From positions 32,609 through 96,608 of the forward strand of contig MLAK01000229.1 of assembly GCA_001839685.1 (NCBI GenBank): 64,000 nucleotides of DNA. The letters run 5' to 3'. The position numbers and the translations under genes were made by a program. Position 1 is the first letter of the stretch; every line of letters starts with the position of its first letter. Positions 51,057 through 61,926 of this stretch are shown in pieces. The stretch comes from Tritrichomonas foetus (Eukaryota > Parabasalia > Tritrichomonadida > Tritrichomonadidae). The notes below the pieces were generated by a model, which worked only from the letters and a program-made list of their open reading frames with translations, made no database searches and was not told where the DNA came from.

Positions 51057-52702
51057 ATAAATGATACAGATCTCTTATTTTTTGATTGTTTATTCGTCTT
51101 TTTATGTTTTTGAACAATGCCTATACTTGTAAGCAGCCATTTCTTTGTTGTTGTTATGATCCTTCACGATGAACGAAAACAACTTTTCCATGTAGCTTGT
51201 AAAACACTTCTTGAAATAATGAATTAATGAAATGGATACTGATTATGTTGAAATAATTCGTCTAAAATCCATAATGCTGACTTTAACAACAAGAATAACT
51301 AGACATATTATGAGATTTAACTCATCCATTTTCATATTATTAATTTGAGTGAAATATAGATTCTAATAATAAGATGCAAGGAGAGATTTATCCACCTTTA
51401 TGATTTGAAAAGGATATTGATTATTTATTAGTAATATGCATCCAAATAATTGAACAATAAAGTAAGAAGAATCAATGTAAAAATCTAAGTCAAGACCTGA
51501 GAAACCCGTTCCTACATGCAGGCTGCTTGTTACACTTTACCATGCTTTTGAATTTGTTTTCTTTGGCTTGTAGCATTAAATTTGATTGAATCATGTTTCA
51601 AGTAGCTAGTTATTAACAACTAAAATAAACCTCTTCTTCTTTGAGCGATTGCTATCAATAAAGATAGAAAAATCTTAAAAGAACCAATATAAGCTGGTAT
51701 TCTTTCCATTAATATAGAAAAAAGTTTAATTGAATCATTGGCTAGTTTTATATTTTAGAAATGTTTTATAGTGCTCCCTATCCAGTGAATGAAAATCAAT
51801 TATCACTGAAGAGAAAGAACATGTATTTGTTCATGAAATAGTCTATACAAAGGAATGTAGATTTTTTATCAAGCGGAATTATTGACCATAGATTTTGTTC
51901 GAAAAACGTGATGCTCTCATATTCTCTTTTTCGTCTCCTTTTCGGTTTGATTTCCATTATTTCATGATATTAATCTTATTATGATAATTTATTTTCTCTA
52001 TGAAATTCTTACAAGATGAATGTTATAATATATTAATACGTACCATTATATATTATTTATCTCCATTACAACATGATACGCATCATTATTTCGATTGATC
52101 AAGTTTATTGATTTGCTTTTGTTGTGTAAAGCAACTGCTGGAATTTTTCTAGAAAAAGTACCATATGATATTTTTTACTCATCAATTGCAATTTCAACTG
52201 GAATATCATCTTCAACTCGTTGATTACATCATTTTCCTACATAAAAAGTATCTTCTATTTCTTTAGTTAAGGAATACTTTGCCAGAATAAGAGAAATAAC
52301 TTCACCAAAATTATATTTTAGGTGGTTCAAATTTAGAATACACCATAAAATAAAATGTAAATCTATCATTGGAATGAACTAATATTTAATTATAATAGTA
52401 TATGTTTGATAAATATAATCTAATTTCACTGTAAGCGTTTCACTTTACGAGTATAACACATATTGTGACTTCACTAATTCTCCTTTCAAGTAAGCATGAC
52501 ACTTAGAAACAATAAATATTCACATCAGAAGTCAAAATCACTTATATATATAGTAAATAGTAAATAATGCTTCATTTTACTTGAAAACATATTTTTCACC
52601 CAATAAATAAAAATGTTAATATAATTGATATGCTTTATATAAAAAGTTGATATATGAGTATAAAAGCTTCCAAGATCCAAAACTTTTGTTGTCATTCGTA
52701 GC
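51057..52702. other. Long intergenic region, no gene seen
   Basis: 1646 bp of AT-rich DNA between the convergent Fe-ADH and FUT8-like genes. No ORF, repeat or RNA gene is convincing. Confidence 0.55.
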
Positions 52703-54199
52703 TTACCAAATTCCCCAAGAATAGGGTGTCTTTTGTTTAGCTTTCATCATTTTACAATGACAAACAGAAAGACAATAATCTTCACCAACTTCAAAGAAAA
52801 GGTCACTGAAATGAAATCCAGCAGTCTGTCGTAAGAGATGGACCATATATCCCCAGTTGCTCTTTTCTGTTCCAATGTAGTATTTAGATCTAATAGCTTC
52901 TCGAAGGTTCATCATTGTCACTAATGTGAGATATTCGCCATCATTTCGAAATTGTTTAAAACCTCCATTTGCACGTTTTTGGTTATAATACAAGATGGTG
53001 CAGTCTTTTACTTTTTCTTTTAGATCTTTTATGGCATTATGATCTTCACTTGTCACATAAACCGTTAAATTCTTTCGATTTTCAATTCTTTGGATTATTC
53101 TTAAAGCTTTAACATAATCCATTGTTGGTACCAATTTCATTTCAGATCCCTTATCACCATGTCGAACATGCATTGCAACGTCGATTTTATTGTAACGTGT
53201 GTCAGTATGTAATGAGTCATTTTTTACATAATCATCCATCCATTTGAGTAATCGTTTATTGGGGCGCATCAAATAAGTGTATATCTGAGCTGTTGTGTAA
53301 AAAAGCATTGCTTCTGGATTCTGGTAGATTGGAGTATCTCTTAAAAAGTCTTCCAGCCAATTTGGATAATGGAAAGGTGATGGATATACATTCCCCTGAT
53401 AATGCATAATATTCTTTCCAGATTTTATTGAATAGTAATAATTACTACAATTAGAAATTTCTTCGAAAAAACAGAAGAAGCTTCTGTCATTTCGACAAAA
53501 ATCACCATTTGATGCCCATACCCATTTATTTCGATGCATTATGACAATGTAGCCATTTTTTAATGCAGTAACAAATTTTCTTGATACATGTTTCATCACT
53601 GCTCCAAATCCCCAATCAGAAATAGTCACTTCGATGTATTTTTTATCTTCACATTTCATTGGATTTTGATGTTTGTACAACCATTCTTGAAATTCACGAG
53701 TTTTTGGCAATACTTTTGAATGATTCCTGAAAAGTGACTCATAATAAGGATCCAAATTCAAAGTTCGATCATCATCAAATGTTAGGTTATTAGTATTATA
53801 ATTTTCATTAAGTTTACTGTTAGAGGACATCCACCGATAGATTTCATGATTGGGGAACACATATTTATCACTTTTTTCTTGGTTTTTAATGGTATAGTTT
53901 CCATCTCCATCACAATTAAACAACAAAGACCTTTGAGAACCTACAGTTGGATAAAGTGTGTCTAAGAAAGAATGAATATAAGCATCATCTTCTTTATAGA
54001 GCTCGTCCCAGAGTTGTGCCCACATGGCATGTTTCTTTAAATGCCGATTGAAATATTGTTCTCTCCCATGACGTGTGTTAAATCTTGAAAAATCAAATTG
54101 AGCGAATGGTTCCTGCTCAGGATGCCTTTTTAAATTGGAAATAATGAAAAATAAAAGAATAAAAGGCTGGGATATGATTGCAAAATATTCTATGAACAT
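52703..54199 (-). CDS. Alpha-1,6-fucosyltransferase-like protein (GT23, FUT8/NodZ-like)
   Basis: A 498-residue type II protein. It starts at the ATG at 54199 (MFIEYFAIISQPFILLFFII), which places the signal anchor at the very N-terminus. The frame is open 21 codons further upstream but only from a TTG. The lumenal part contains VAMHVRHGDKGSEMKLVPTM, matching the FUT8/NodZ motif HVRRTDK, and a later YYIGTEKSNWGYMVHLL resembling its donor-site end. FUT8 moves fucose from GDP-fucose to the N-glycan core. Trichomonads do have truncated N-glycans, so the acceptor may differ. The Cys pattern near the C-terminus (CLSVCHC) is unusual. A weak initiator (TTCATCATACTT) lies just before the ATG. Confidence 0.75.
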   Translation of the reverse strand: MFIEYFAIISQPFILLFFIISNLKRHPEQEPFAQFDFSRFNTRHGREQYFNRHLKKHAMWAQLWDELYKEDDAYIHSFLDTLYPTVGSQRSLLFNCDGDGNYTIKNQEKSDKYVFPNHEIYRWMSSNSKLNENYNTNNLTFDDDRTLNLDPYYESLFRNHSKVLPKTREFQEWLYKHQNPMKCEDKKYIEVTISDWGFGAVMKHVSRKFVTALKNGYIVIMHRNKWVWASNGDFCRNDRSFFCFFEEISNCSNYYYSIKSGKNIMHYQGNVYPSPFHYPNWLEDFLRDTPIYQNPEAMLFYTTAQIYTYLMRPNKRLLKWMDDYVKNDSLHTDTRYNKIDVAMHVRHGDKGSEMKLVPTMDYVKALRIIQRIENRKNLTVYVTSEDHNAIKDLKEKVKDCTILYYNQKRANGGFKQFRNDGEYLTLVTMMNLREAIRSKYYIGTEKSNWGYMVHLLRQTAGFHFSDLFFEVGEDYCLSVCHCKMMKAKQKTPYSWGIW

Positions 54200-56367
54200 A
54201 AGTATGATGAAAACTCCCCAAACTCCGATGGCAATAAATTGATAGCTGGATATTAAATTCAAGCGAACTTTTCTTTCATATCAATGAGATGATAAACCCA
54301 AAAAACATTAAAAAAACTACGAATATCGATTACCATTGTGTCTGTCCAATATACTTATCAAAGATTTTAATAGGACAGGTTTTTCAAGGAACAGATTGAT
54401 CGAGGAAACTCATCCCAATGAGATATTATCAAATTATTTTTTTTTACAATTTAATACTTTTTAATATGTATAGAATATAAGCTCTATAAACATTGAATTT
54501 TTCAGAGCAATGAAACACTCGTTCAATTTTTTTCTTTCATCATTGTCATCTACAGCTAGTGATATCAAAAGAAATGCATTGGATATCTAGATTAGTCAGC
54601 ATAGATCTAAAAATTAGAAGAAATGCAAGTAAATGTTTCGTCATAGAAACCTAACTTGATCTTTTAAAATATTTCTATTCTATTGAAATAATTTGATAGA
54701 ATGAACATTCAAGTTTGATTTTTATTTATTATCTTTTGATACTTCAATATAATCATTGTGATTATTTTCATCTCGAAATATATTCTAGTGCCAACGCGAT
54801 ATGATTTGAAAACCTATTTTAAGGTTTTTCTACTCAGATTTAAATTAAGACCAGTGACACTTGAAAATCTTCACATTTTTGAAAAACGATCAACAAACGA
54901 AAACCAATAAAACATTTTGAATCAAAATAATATTTTTTCTTAGTCTTCTGAACAGAGTCATTTCCACTGAATTTTAAAGCATCTCATCAATTTGAGGATC
55001 TAAATTATAGTTTCACAATTCTATAAATGAAATAATTTGAGATAAAGATTGTTGTTTCTTTCTGTTAGATGAGTTTCCTTAGATATTATGATCATAATCA
55101 AATGTAATATGTCTCAAAAAATGCTATTGCCTTTCAATTTTTCTGAGATTACCCAATCTCATCTTCTGAGTAAGACTCTTCTCCTAAAAGCAAGTTTAGA
55201 TCTTTTAGCAGAGATAATCAGATATGCAATATTATTGTACTATCGTTTATTTAGAAATCAACAAAAAAGCAGTGGTTTTTTTTGATATTTTTAGATAGTT
55301 TCAAGAATACTGACTGCTAATATAATTGTTGGCAATAACCAGAACCAAAGAGCTCAGATGAAAAAGAACATTTTTTGTCAATATTTACTCAAAAGAATGA
55401 CAAAAAAGATAAAATGAAGGAAGGGGATTGAAAATGACACAATGAGATATTAATTGATTAAAGCTAAACTTAGATTAAATCATTTGCGATTGTAGTAAAT
55501 TGTATTAAGGATCTAATATCATCAATATTAATATTGAATTCTTAATAGTGATCTTAAAACTTTTATAATGTTATTATATCATACTTAATAAGATTACATC
55601 ATCATCAACCCCATGAGTTATTATTGCCATATCGGTTAATTGACCTTAATTAGCCTGTGATGGCTATTGAAATTTTTTTTTGGCAATGTACACAACTTCA
55701 TTAATCACTTCATTGTTTTGAATTGATCTTTGAATATACCCCAAATGCCAATCATGCCAAATATTTTGAAAATGATGATGATTTTGAAACTAATCAAGAA
55801 AAAAGAGAGAATATTCACTAATAATAATAATAATAATACGAATAAGAAATATAAGACAAATCACAAAAAGTTATTTTAGAGATAGATATTAAATCAACTA
55901 AAGAAATTCCACTATATTCCAAATGAAGTAAATAATTCGAAAAATATGCTTCACAATCACATCAAGATAACACTAACAGTTCTCAATTTAACCGGAGCTC
56001 TTCAAAATATTGTGAAATTCACTTTCCATTAATTTCAATTTCAAAATAAGATATACAAGTTTCTTAAATGAAATCATCACTCATCTAATCGTCACAATGC
56101 TAATAAATATTTTTTTTTTTTTTTGTTGTTGTTGATGATGATTTTTCACCTAGAAATTTTATCATTATTTCCAATATCGTCCTTCTTTAGACATCAAAGT
56201 AGATTAGCTAAGATTGGCATTAGTATTTCAGAATATAAATGGCCAATATTTTCCAAAATCTTGTATTTTTGATATTATTTTTTCAATGTATATATAGCCA
56301 TATTTCATGCAAAAAGCGGACATATTTTTCACATAACATTTCCAAACGAAATAACGAGCAAAAATCC
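54200..56367. other. Long intergenic region, no gene seen
   Basis: About 2.2 kb of AT-rich DNA between the divergent FUT8-like and STPGR genes. It contains a short AAT microsatellite near 55820-55840 and a T14-like tract near 56110-56125. ORFs such as 55088-55285 are not convincing. An initiator-like TTTCACATAACATTTCC near 56326-56343 is about 25 bp before the STPGR ATG. Confidence 0.55.
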
Positions 56368-57795
56368 ATGCTGTTTTCCCTCAACGGCGAGCGAAAGTTC
56401 GACAATGTCATAAAGAACACGCCAGCCGACGTTGGCCCAGGCATGTACGAAGTTGTGCCTGTTATGGGAAACCATAAAAAAATGAAGGCGCCATTTGGAA
56501 CGAAAGGGGATCGCTCGATTTTTCCGAGACCCAAATTTGAAGCTCCACCGCCCGGCGAATACGATGCAAAACCTTTGAATCCAGGTTTAGCCATAACTTC
56601 CGTTTTCATGTCAGAATCTCGTCGAAGTACATTTACATCGAATTCTAATCCAGATCCGGCCAAATATTCTCAACTCGACATGTGGAAAGTTCGCACGCCG
56701 CAACAAATCTATCCAAAGAAGCTCAATAAGCCACGGGCGGTTACAGGATATGTCGGCCAATCAGATGTCACGTGCTACACCATGGACGAGGCCGGAAAGT
56801 GGGTTCCGTGCAAGCGCCCGACAGAATCGAACTGCGACATCGGGCCAGGCTCCTATGATCCACAGCTCGGAATAAATACAGCATTGCCGATATCTTTAAA
56901 CAAGGGGTGCACCAGAAATGTGTTCAAAGTGAATGAGAGTTTCCCGGGTCCTGGCTCCTACCAACCGAGAAGCGCCAAAGACAGGCTGCCGATCAAAATA
57001 TCGAACATTGCAAAAGAGCCAAAGCCAGTTGATGGCGGTGAGCCGGAATTTGTTGACTTGAAAACATGGGCACCGGAAGAGTGCCCAGAAGGGAGTGCTG
57101 TTTTCAAGTCAAGGGACATCCGCCAGACATTTAAAGAAAAAGAAGCCACCCCTGCACCTACTGCGTATTACAGACCACCTCGACAGTATTTTTCACCTGG
57201 TGATGGGCTTGGATATCGTGCAGAGAGAAACACACTTGGTCAGTACATTGGAAATAGTGTTCCTGGTCCTGGCACTTATGAGGCGAAGCCTGCTAGATGG
57301 ATTCAAAAGGGTGCAAAAAGCTCACTTAATAGGGCTGTTGGAAGAAATGATATTTATTCAATAAATAAAAAAGAAAACGTGCCTGGTCCTGGAAAATATG
57401 AAACAACAACCCCATGGGTGAAACCAAAGATGCGTGCAAGCAGCGTTTTCGAAAGTCAAGCTCCTCGATCCAAAGAAATAATTTCCGACACTCCTGGCGC
57501 TGGTCAATATAATCCTCGTATTATTGATAATGATCATCATGTTCCACCAACGATTCATGAATCACGATTTTCTAAGTTCGGCGATTGGGTCGATCATAAT
57601 AAAATTGACTTTCCTGCACCAGATCATTACCAGAAAATTGAAATGGACACAGGAAAAGGAGTTACAATATCTAGAACTAATCGAGATAATCCAGATAAAG
57701 ATAATTTCCCTGGTCCTGGTTATTACAATGTAGTACACTCATCTTTGAAAACGAAATGCTTCAATGCACACGTTCCAAAGTCAACAGATGATTAA
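56368..57795 (+). CDS. STPGR (sperm-tail PG-rich repeat) protein
   Basis: A 475-residue protein starting at the ATG at 56368 (MLFSLNGERKFDNVIKN). The frame is open 43 codons further upstream, but that part is AT-rich, would give a spurious signal-peptide-like start, and would include the initiator. Nine Pro-Gly repeats of the STPGR type are visible: DVGPGMYEV, APPPGEYDA, DIGPGSYDP, FPGPGSYQP, VPGPGTYEA, VPGPGKYET, DTPGAGQYNP, FPAPDHYQK and FPGPGYYNV. STPGR proteins line the lumen or seam of axonemal microtubules (ODF3/STPG/SPAG-like family). A role in stabilising flagellar doublets fits the window, which is rich in flagellar genes. The 5' part is GC-richer than the 3' end. Confidence 0.85.
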   Translation: MLFSLNGERKFDNVIKNTPADVGPGMYEVVPVMGNHKKMKAPFGTKGDRSIFPRPKFEAPPPGEYDAKPLNPGLAITSVFMSESRRSTFTSNSNPDPAKYSQLDMWKVRTPQQIYPKKLNKPRAVTGYVGQSDVTCYTMDEAGKWVPCKRPTESNCDIGPGSYDPQLGINTALPISLNKGCTRNVFKVNESFPGPGSYQPRSAKDRLPIKISNIAKEPKPVDGGEPEFVDLKTWAPEECPEGSAVFKSRDIRQTFKEKEATPAPTAYYRPPRQYFSPGDGLGYRAERNTLGQYIGNSVPGPGTYEAKPARWIQKGAKSSLNRAVGRNDIYSINKKENVPGPGKYETTTPWVKPKMRASSVFESQAPRSKEIISDTPGAGQYNPRIIDNDHHVPPTIHESRFSKFGDWVDHNKIDFPAPDHYQKIEMDTGKGVTISRTNRDNPDKDNFPGPGYYNVVHSSLKTKCFNAHVPKSTDD

Positions 57796-58253
57796 TTCTC
57801 TTTCAATGTTATTATTATTATTTGTTATTTATTTAAAAATCTTTTTATTTTTACAAATTTATGATATCTCATTTATATACAGCAACATTTGAAAACATAC
57901 ATGCCCATGCATTAAATAACAAACTCATCTAATAAAATTCGATTGTTAATAAAAATTTAAAAAACACGATGAATTAAAACATTTATATGTCTCGAAAAAT
58001 CCATGATTGTCATTTCCAAAATCATTTCGAATAGGTTCATAAAAATAAACCAATTTGGATATCAAAATTTTCATTATCATAATTCATTATTAATGAAATG
58101 AAGTTTTTCATATTGATTGGACAAAATTTTCAAATGAAATTTGATAAAATAAATGTAATGAAATGAATTGGCAACGGATTGAATCAAAATTCAATGATAT
58201 TTCCAAATTTACGCTTTTTATAATATCATGTCTATGGACCTGCGCATCAACAG
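57796..58253. other. Intergenic, no gene seen
   Basis: 458 bp of AT-rich DNA between the STPGR gene and the decayed duplicate below. No gene or repeat was recognised. Confidence 0.5.
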
Positions 58254-58356
58254 TATTATCTGATGAAAATACAACAGTTTCAGGCTTTTCTGGAATTAAT
58301 CCTTTTATTGATGAAGCGATTTTGGAATTATTTCCGAAATATAAAAATGATTTTTC
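58254..58356 (-). pseudogene. Decayed partial copy of the 58577 gene
   Basis: About 100 bp here align with 58705-58809 in the intact minus-strand gene: the same order of TATTATC, GGCTTTTCTGGAATTAAT and TTTCCGAAAT-like blocks with scattered changes. The minus-strand reading gives LIPEKPE..SSDNT against LIPEKPK..SSDNK in the gene. Frame shifts and no intact start or stop mark it as a relic of a tandem duplication of the gene's 3' part. Confidence 0.7.
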
Positions 58357-58576
58357 CATGCTTGCAAGTGTAAGCATATTAAATCAAAATTCACCTTTTG
58401 CAAATTTCATTTTTATCTAGTTACGTTTTTGCAAAGAAATAGGTTCAAAATGGGATATAATTCTAACTTTATTCATATACAAAGTTAATAAGATCCACAC
58501 TCAATAATCGAAAAATATTTGTCACAAATAATAGTAAATAAAGCTAAGAAACATTAAAATATATGAACATATACAT

Positions 58577-59137
58577 TTACTCATCAGAAAATAAAAACTC
58601 TTGCATTTTCTCGATTTGGTTTTTCAGAATGTTTTGCTCTTCATGCATTTCACTAATTTCATTTGCAAGATTTTGAATAAGTGAAATTAATGATTCAATA
58701 GTTTTATTATCAGAAGATATAACAGCTTTAGGTTTTTCTGGAATTAATACTTTTGATGGCGATGCGAGTTTGGGAATTATTTCCGAAATAGAAGAATTAT
58801 TTTTGGATTTTGTGACAGAAGTTATCGTTTGTTTTGTTTGTACCATCGATTGTGATTGTTGTGATGAAGGCGATTTCTTTACAGAAGTGATATTAGTTTT
58901 TCCTTGTCTTTTGGCTTTTTTACTTTCAATTGTATCAAGTTTCGCTTCAAGTTCACATGACTTTGTAAGCATGTGACTAATTCGAGTATCAATCATTTCT
59001 AAAAGAGCTTTTTCATCAGATTTCCTTTTTGTTGGCTTGTAGGTTTTTCTCCTTGCGATGGAATGATCGATCATGTTTTCGAGTTTCTCAACATCACCTT
59101 TGATAATTGGCTGGCGTTTTAGTCTTTTGGGTTTCAT
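58577..59137 (-). CDS. Small basic protein with coiled-coil end, function unknown
   Basis: A 186-residue protein starting at the ATG at 59137 (MKPKRLKRQPIIKGDVEK); upstream frame is repeat-derived. The N-terminal third is Lys/Arg-rich with a helical segment (ENMIDHSIARR). A Ser/Lys/Gln-rich middle follows (SSQQSQSMVQTKQTI). The last ~45 residues form a short coiled coil (LISLIQNLANEISEMHEEQ). Part of it survives as a decayed copy 200-300 bp downstream. No family is recognised. It could be a nuclear or cytoskeletal protein; this is open. Confidence 0.65.
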   Translation of the reverse strand: MKPKRLKRQPIIKGDVEKLENMIDHSIARRKTYKPTKRKSDEKALLEMIDTRISHMLTKSCELEAKLDTIESKKAKRQGKTNITSVKKSPSSQQSQSMVQTKQTITSVTKSKNNSSISEIIPKLASPSKVLIPEKPKAVISSDNKTIESLISLIQNLANEISEMHEEQNILKNQIEKMQEFLFSDE

Positions 59138-59200
59138 CTCTGATATCAAAATTATCAGTACGTTTAAATTACTCAAATTGAAAGAAAAATGATTTTCATC

Positions 59201-59328
59201 TTTTTGTGAATATATATGTTCAAAAATTTTGTGAATATACTTGTTCGTTAATATATGTGAATATATTTTTTCAGTATTTTTGTGAAGATATTTGTTCAAC
59301 AATTTTGTGAAGATATTTGCTCAGTAAA
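59201..59328. repeat. Degenerate ~26-bp tandem repeat in a divergent start region
   Basis: Five imperfect copies of a unit like TTTTGTGAAGATATTTGTTC fill most of the 200 bp between the starts at 59137 (-) and 59338 (+), so they lie in the promoter and leader region of both genes. Confidence 0.75.
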
Positions 59329-59337
59329 TTCGTCGAA

Positions 59338-60750
59338 ATGGATGATATACATGATCCTGATTCTTTTCTTATAAATCCAAAAGGTATCTTTTTCCCACTT
59401 GCATTAGCGATATTTATTCCAACATTACTATTATTTTATGCAGACTTGGGAAATCCCCTTCCCCCATATTATCCATGGTTTAAAACTGACGATTGCAACG
59501 CTTTAAAATTCGAATCTTTTGATATTGATAATGGAGATCTCAATTTAACCTTCTTTGCTGATGAAACTTACGAATTGCCTCGCGAATATTTACCAAATAT
59601 AATTAAAGTCGAAGGCGCTTCTGAATTCATGAATCTCACATACCTCGGATCCAGGGCAACGAAAAGGTCACAAAATGGAAGTTTTGTAAATATCATCATT
59701 CCGTTTCAGTACATTTCGAAGTTTCATTTTCTTATCACTTGTTTGAAAGACACAAAACTTGCAGAATTCACTGAAAATATCAACGAAGTATCTAAATCAT
59801 TAAAAGGGGCCAGTTCATCTCAACAAATTGGTCCAAAACGAGAAAAATTTGCCAATGTTTGCATTGAACCAACAAAAAATGGATATAATTTATTATTTTT
59901 TTCTATGATGAAAGGAGAACATTCGCCTTTCATGTTTGGCCAAAATAATAATCTATTCTATCAAACTCAAGAAAGTCGATTTAATGAATTTTTAGAGCAA
60001 AGGGATTTAAAGGCCAACAAAGGCAATTTCATTTTCACTCCAGTCGTTGATGAAGAGGAATGGCAGCTGATTTTATTTGATTTACCAGAAATCTACAATA
60101 TTAAAGAATGGAGTGAATTTCACACATTTGAAATTCTGTCACCTAAACAATCAAAAACATCAAATTTGCTGTCCAACCGAGCTTATGAGGTTAAATATTT
60201 GGCCTGTTATAGCTCACTAGCGGTTGCTCAATTTAATAATAATGTGCAAATTACTGATCATTCCCTTATTAATGAAGTACTCACGAAAAATTTTACAGAA
60301 TTTCGTTCAAGATACGTCGTTGACTATGTAGAAAAGAATAAAGTTGCAATTTCCGAAAATTTACCAGAAATTAAGAAAATTATTGAAAAAGTTTGTCCAA
60401 AATGTAAGGTAACAACTTTTGACAATCAATTTAATCATTTAAATGCTGTGACAAATAAAGCAAATATTCTTATTGGAAACCATCTCACTAATTTAGCTCA
60501 CATTGCAATGATGAACGAAAAAACACATGTTATTGATTTCTCACCAAAAGAATTCGCCTGCAATCGATTTTTCAAAGATTTTGCCAAAAAATTCAATATA
60601 AATTATCACTCAATATGGGAAAATATTGACCATCATTGCCAATGTAACAACTTTTCGACTTGCTATTCGGTCAAACATGATGCTTCTTATTTGAATCAAG
60701 ATATTAATTTGGAATATGTGCGAAAATTGTTTTTAAATATATTAAAATAG
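59338..60750 (+). CDS. Type II membrane glycosyltransferase, GT61-like
   Basis: A 470-residue protein starting at the ATG at 59338 (MDDIHDPDSFLINPKG); the extension above has only a TTG. One signal-anchor helix lies at ~18-34 (IFFPLALAIFIPTLLLFYA), then a lumenal domain. The C-terminal part NILIGNHLTNLAHIAMMNEK followed by VIDFSP resembles the conserved LIGxHGAGLTHMLF...VIE segment of GT61 (DUF563-like) transferases. GT61 enzymes move xylose, arabinose or GlcNAc onto glycans, but the usual glycine-rich motif is only partly kept here. CNNFSTCYS and CPKCK cysteines are near the end. The family call is tentative. Confidence 0.6.
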   Translation: MDDIHDPDSFLINPKGIFFPLALAIFIPTLLLFYADLGNPLPPYYPWFKTDDCNALKFESFDIDNGDLNLTFFADETYELPREYLPNIIKVEGASEFMNLTYLGSRATKRSQNGSFVNIIIPFQYISKFHFLITCLKDTKLAEFTENINEVSKSLKGASSSQQIGPKREKFANVCIEPTKNGYNLLFFSMMKGEHSPFMFGQNNNLFYQTQESRFNEFLEQRDLKANKGNFIFTPVVDEEEWQLILFDLPEIYNIKEWSEFHTFEILSPKQSKTSNLLSNRAYEVKYLACYSSLAVAQFNNNVQITDHSLINEVLTKNFTEFRSRYVVDYVEKNKVAISENLPEIKKIIEKVCPKCKVTTFDNQFNHLNAVTNKANILIGNHLTNLAHIAMMNEKTHVIDFSPKEFACNRFFKDFAKKFNINYHSIWENIDHHCQCNNFSTCYSVKHDASYLNQDINLEYVRKLFLNILK

Positions 60751-60950
60751 ATTTTAAAGTTCTTATTATTTTTATCTTATTTGAATCATGAAATATTATT
60801 TCCAATCATATTTAATGAGATAATATTACATAAATTTTAGATAATATATTAAATTATTGGTGTAGAATTTATTGCGCCTTTTATTGGTCGTGTAATTATG
60901 CAGGAAGAGATTTTTGAAAAATTTGCAATAAACGGTCTCCAAAAAATCTT

Positions 60951-61607
60951 ATGTTTGATGATCGAAACGATTGGGTTCAGATCAAAAGAGGCGCAGAGGC
61001 CTCTGTCTGGAAAATGACGTTTGCCGATAAAAAATGCGTTGCAAAGGTAGCCGAACCAAAATTATGGCGTGCCAAAGAATTAGATATTCATCTCAGAGGC
61101 GAAAGACTTCAAAACGAGGCAAGAACAAACTTAAAGTGTATGAGACTTGGAATTCCGATCGCTCCAATACTATATATCGATCGCCCGACGACAACTTTGA
61201 TTATGGAAGAATTATCAGGCCCGACAGTAAAGCAACTACTTTTCGACTCGACAGACGATTCAAGTGATAACGTAATACGCGCTATGGAAGAGATGGGAAA
61301 GATAATCGCTAGAATGCACGAAAACGATTTAGTTCATAGTGATCTGACCACATCAAATTTCATGTTACATAATGGATCGGTTAGAATTATTGATTTTGGT
61401 TTATCTTTTGTATCAACATTAAATGAAGATAAAGCGGTCGATCTTTACGTTCTAGAACGAGCTTTCGCTTCTTCTCATCCAGGTAAAGAAAATCTCCTTC
61501 AAATTGTTTTGGAAACTTATCAGAAAGAATACATCAAAAGTCCGGAGGTTATGAAAAGGCTTAAAAAAGTTCGTTCAAGGGGAAGAAAGAGGTCTATGGT
61601 TGGATGA
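60951..61607 (+). CDS. BUD32: Bud32/PRPK atypical kinase of the KEOPS complex
   Basis: A 218-residue Bud32 (TP53RK/PRPK), the small kinase of the KEOPS/EKC complex that makes t6A37 in tRNAs reading ANN codons. The signature parts are all present: GAEASVWK at the start, Lys32 in CVAKVAEPK, the catalytic loop HSDLTTSNFML with Asp131, DFG at 148-150, NEDKAVDLYVLERAF and the conserved end VRSRGRKRSMVG. The length matches the family (about 220-250). The ATG at 60951 is used. The stop is TGA. Confidence 0.95.
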   Translation: MFDDRNDWVQIKRGAEASVWKMTFADKKCVAKVAEPKLWRAKELDIHLRGERLQNEARTNLKCMRLGIPIAPILYIDRPTTTLIMEELSGPTVKQLLFDSTDDSSDNVIRAMEEMGKIIARMHENDLVHSDLTTSNFMLHNGSVRIIDFGLSFVSTLNEDKAVDLYVLERAFASSHPGKENLLQIVLETYQKEYIKSPEVMKRLKKVRSRGRKRSMVG

Positions 61608-61926
61608 TTTATTTTATGAGATAAATAAAGATTTTTTTATTTTGTTACTTTTCATTAAATTATTAGATAATTTTGAAAAAGTTGATTCATGCTCTCTAAA
61701 TTTGTTTTTGAGTCAATTATCAAAAAAAGAATATTTTATTATGAATGGAAAGTAAAAACGGAATCCTCACAAAAATATGATATTTTGATTCAAGAATGAT
61801 GAAAATGGGTTTCCATTATTGAATAATCGAAATGTATTCAATGCATTCAATGGAAGAAAAAAACTATAGTGAACAAAAAAAAAATGATGAGAGATATTTG
61901 ATTAGTAATAAATTTTATGTATTGAT
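61608..61926. other. Intergenic between convergent genes
   Basis: 319 bp of AT-rich DNA with A and T runs between Bud32 (+) and the ubiquitin-like gene (-). Nothing else was recognised. Confidence 0.55.

Noticed and set aside
51490..51545. tRNA or small RNA gene near the GC-richer stretch ACCTGAGAAACCCGTTCC
   Set aside because: No A-box/B-box pair or cloverleaf could be built; it is a small GC-rich patch only.
54200..54262. Longer N-terminus for the FUT8-like gene
   Set aside because: The upstream frame begins at TTG, while the ATG at 54199 gives a normal signal anchor and has an initiator-like sequence just before it.
56239..56367. Signal peptide and longer N-terminus for the STPGR protein
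   Set aside because: It is an AT-rich open stretch that contains the likely initiator; a secreted start makes no sense for an axonemal protein, and the ATG at 56368 begins the conserved part.
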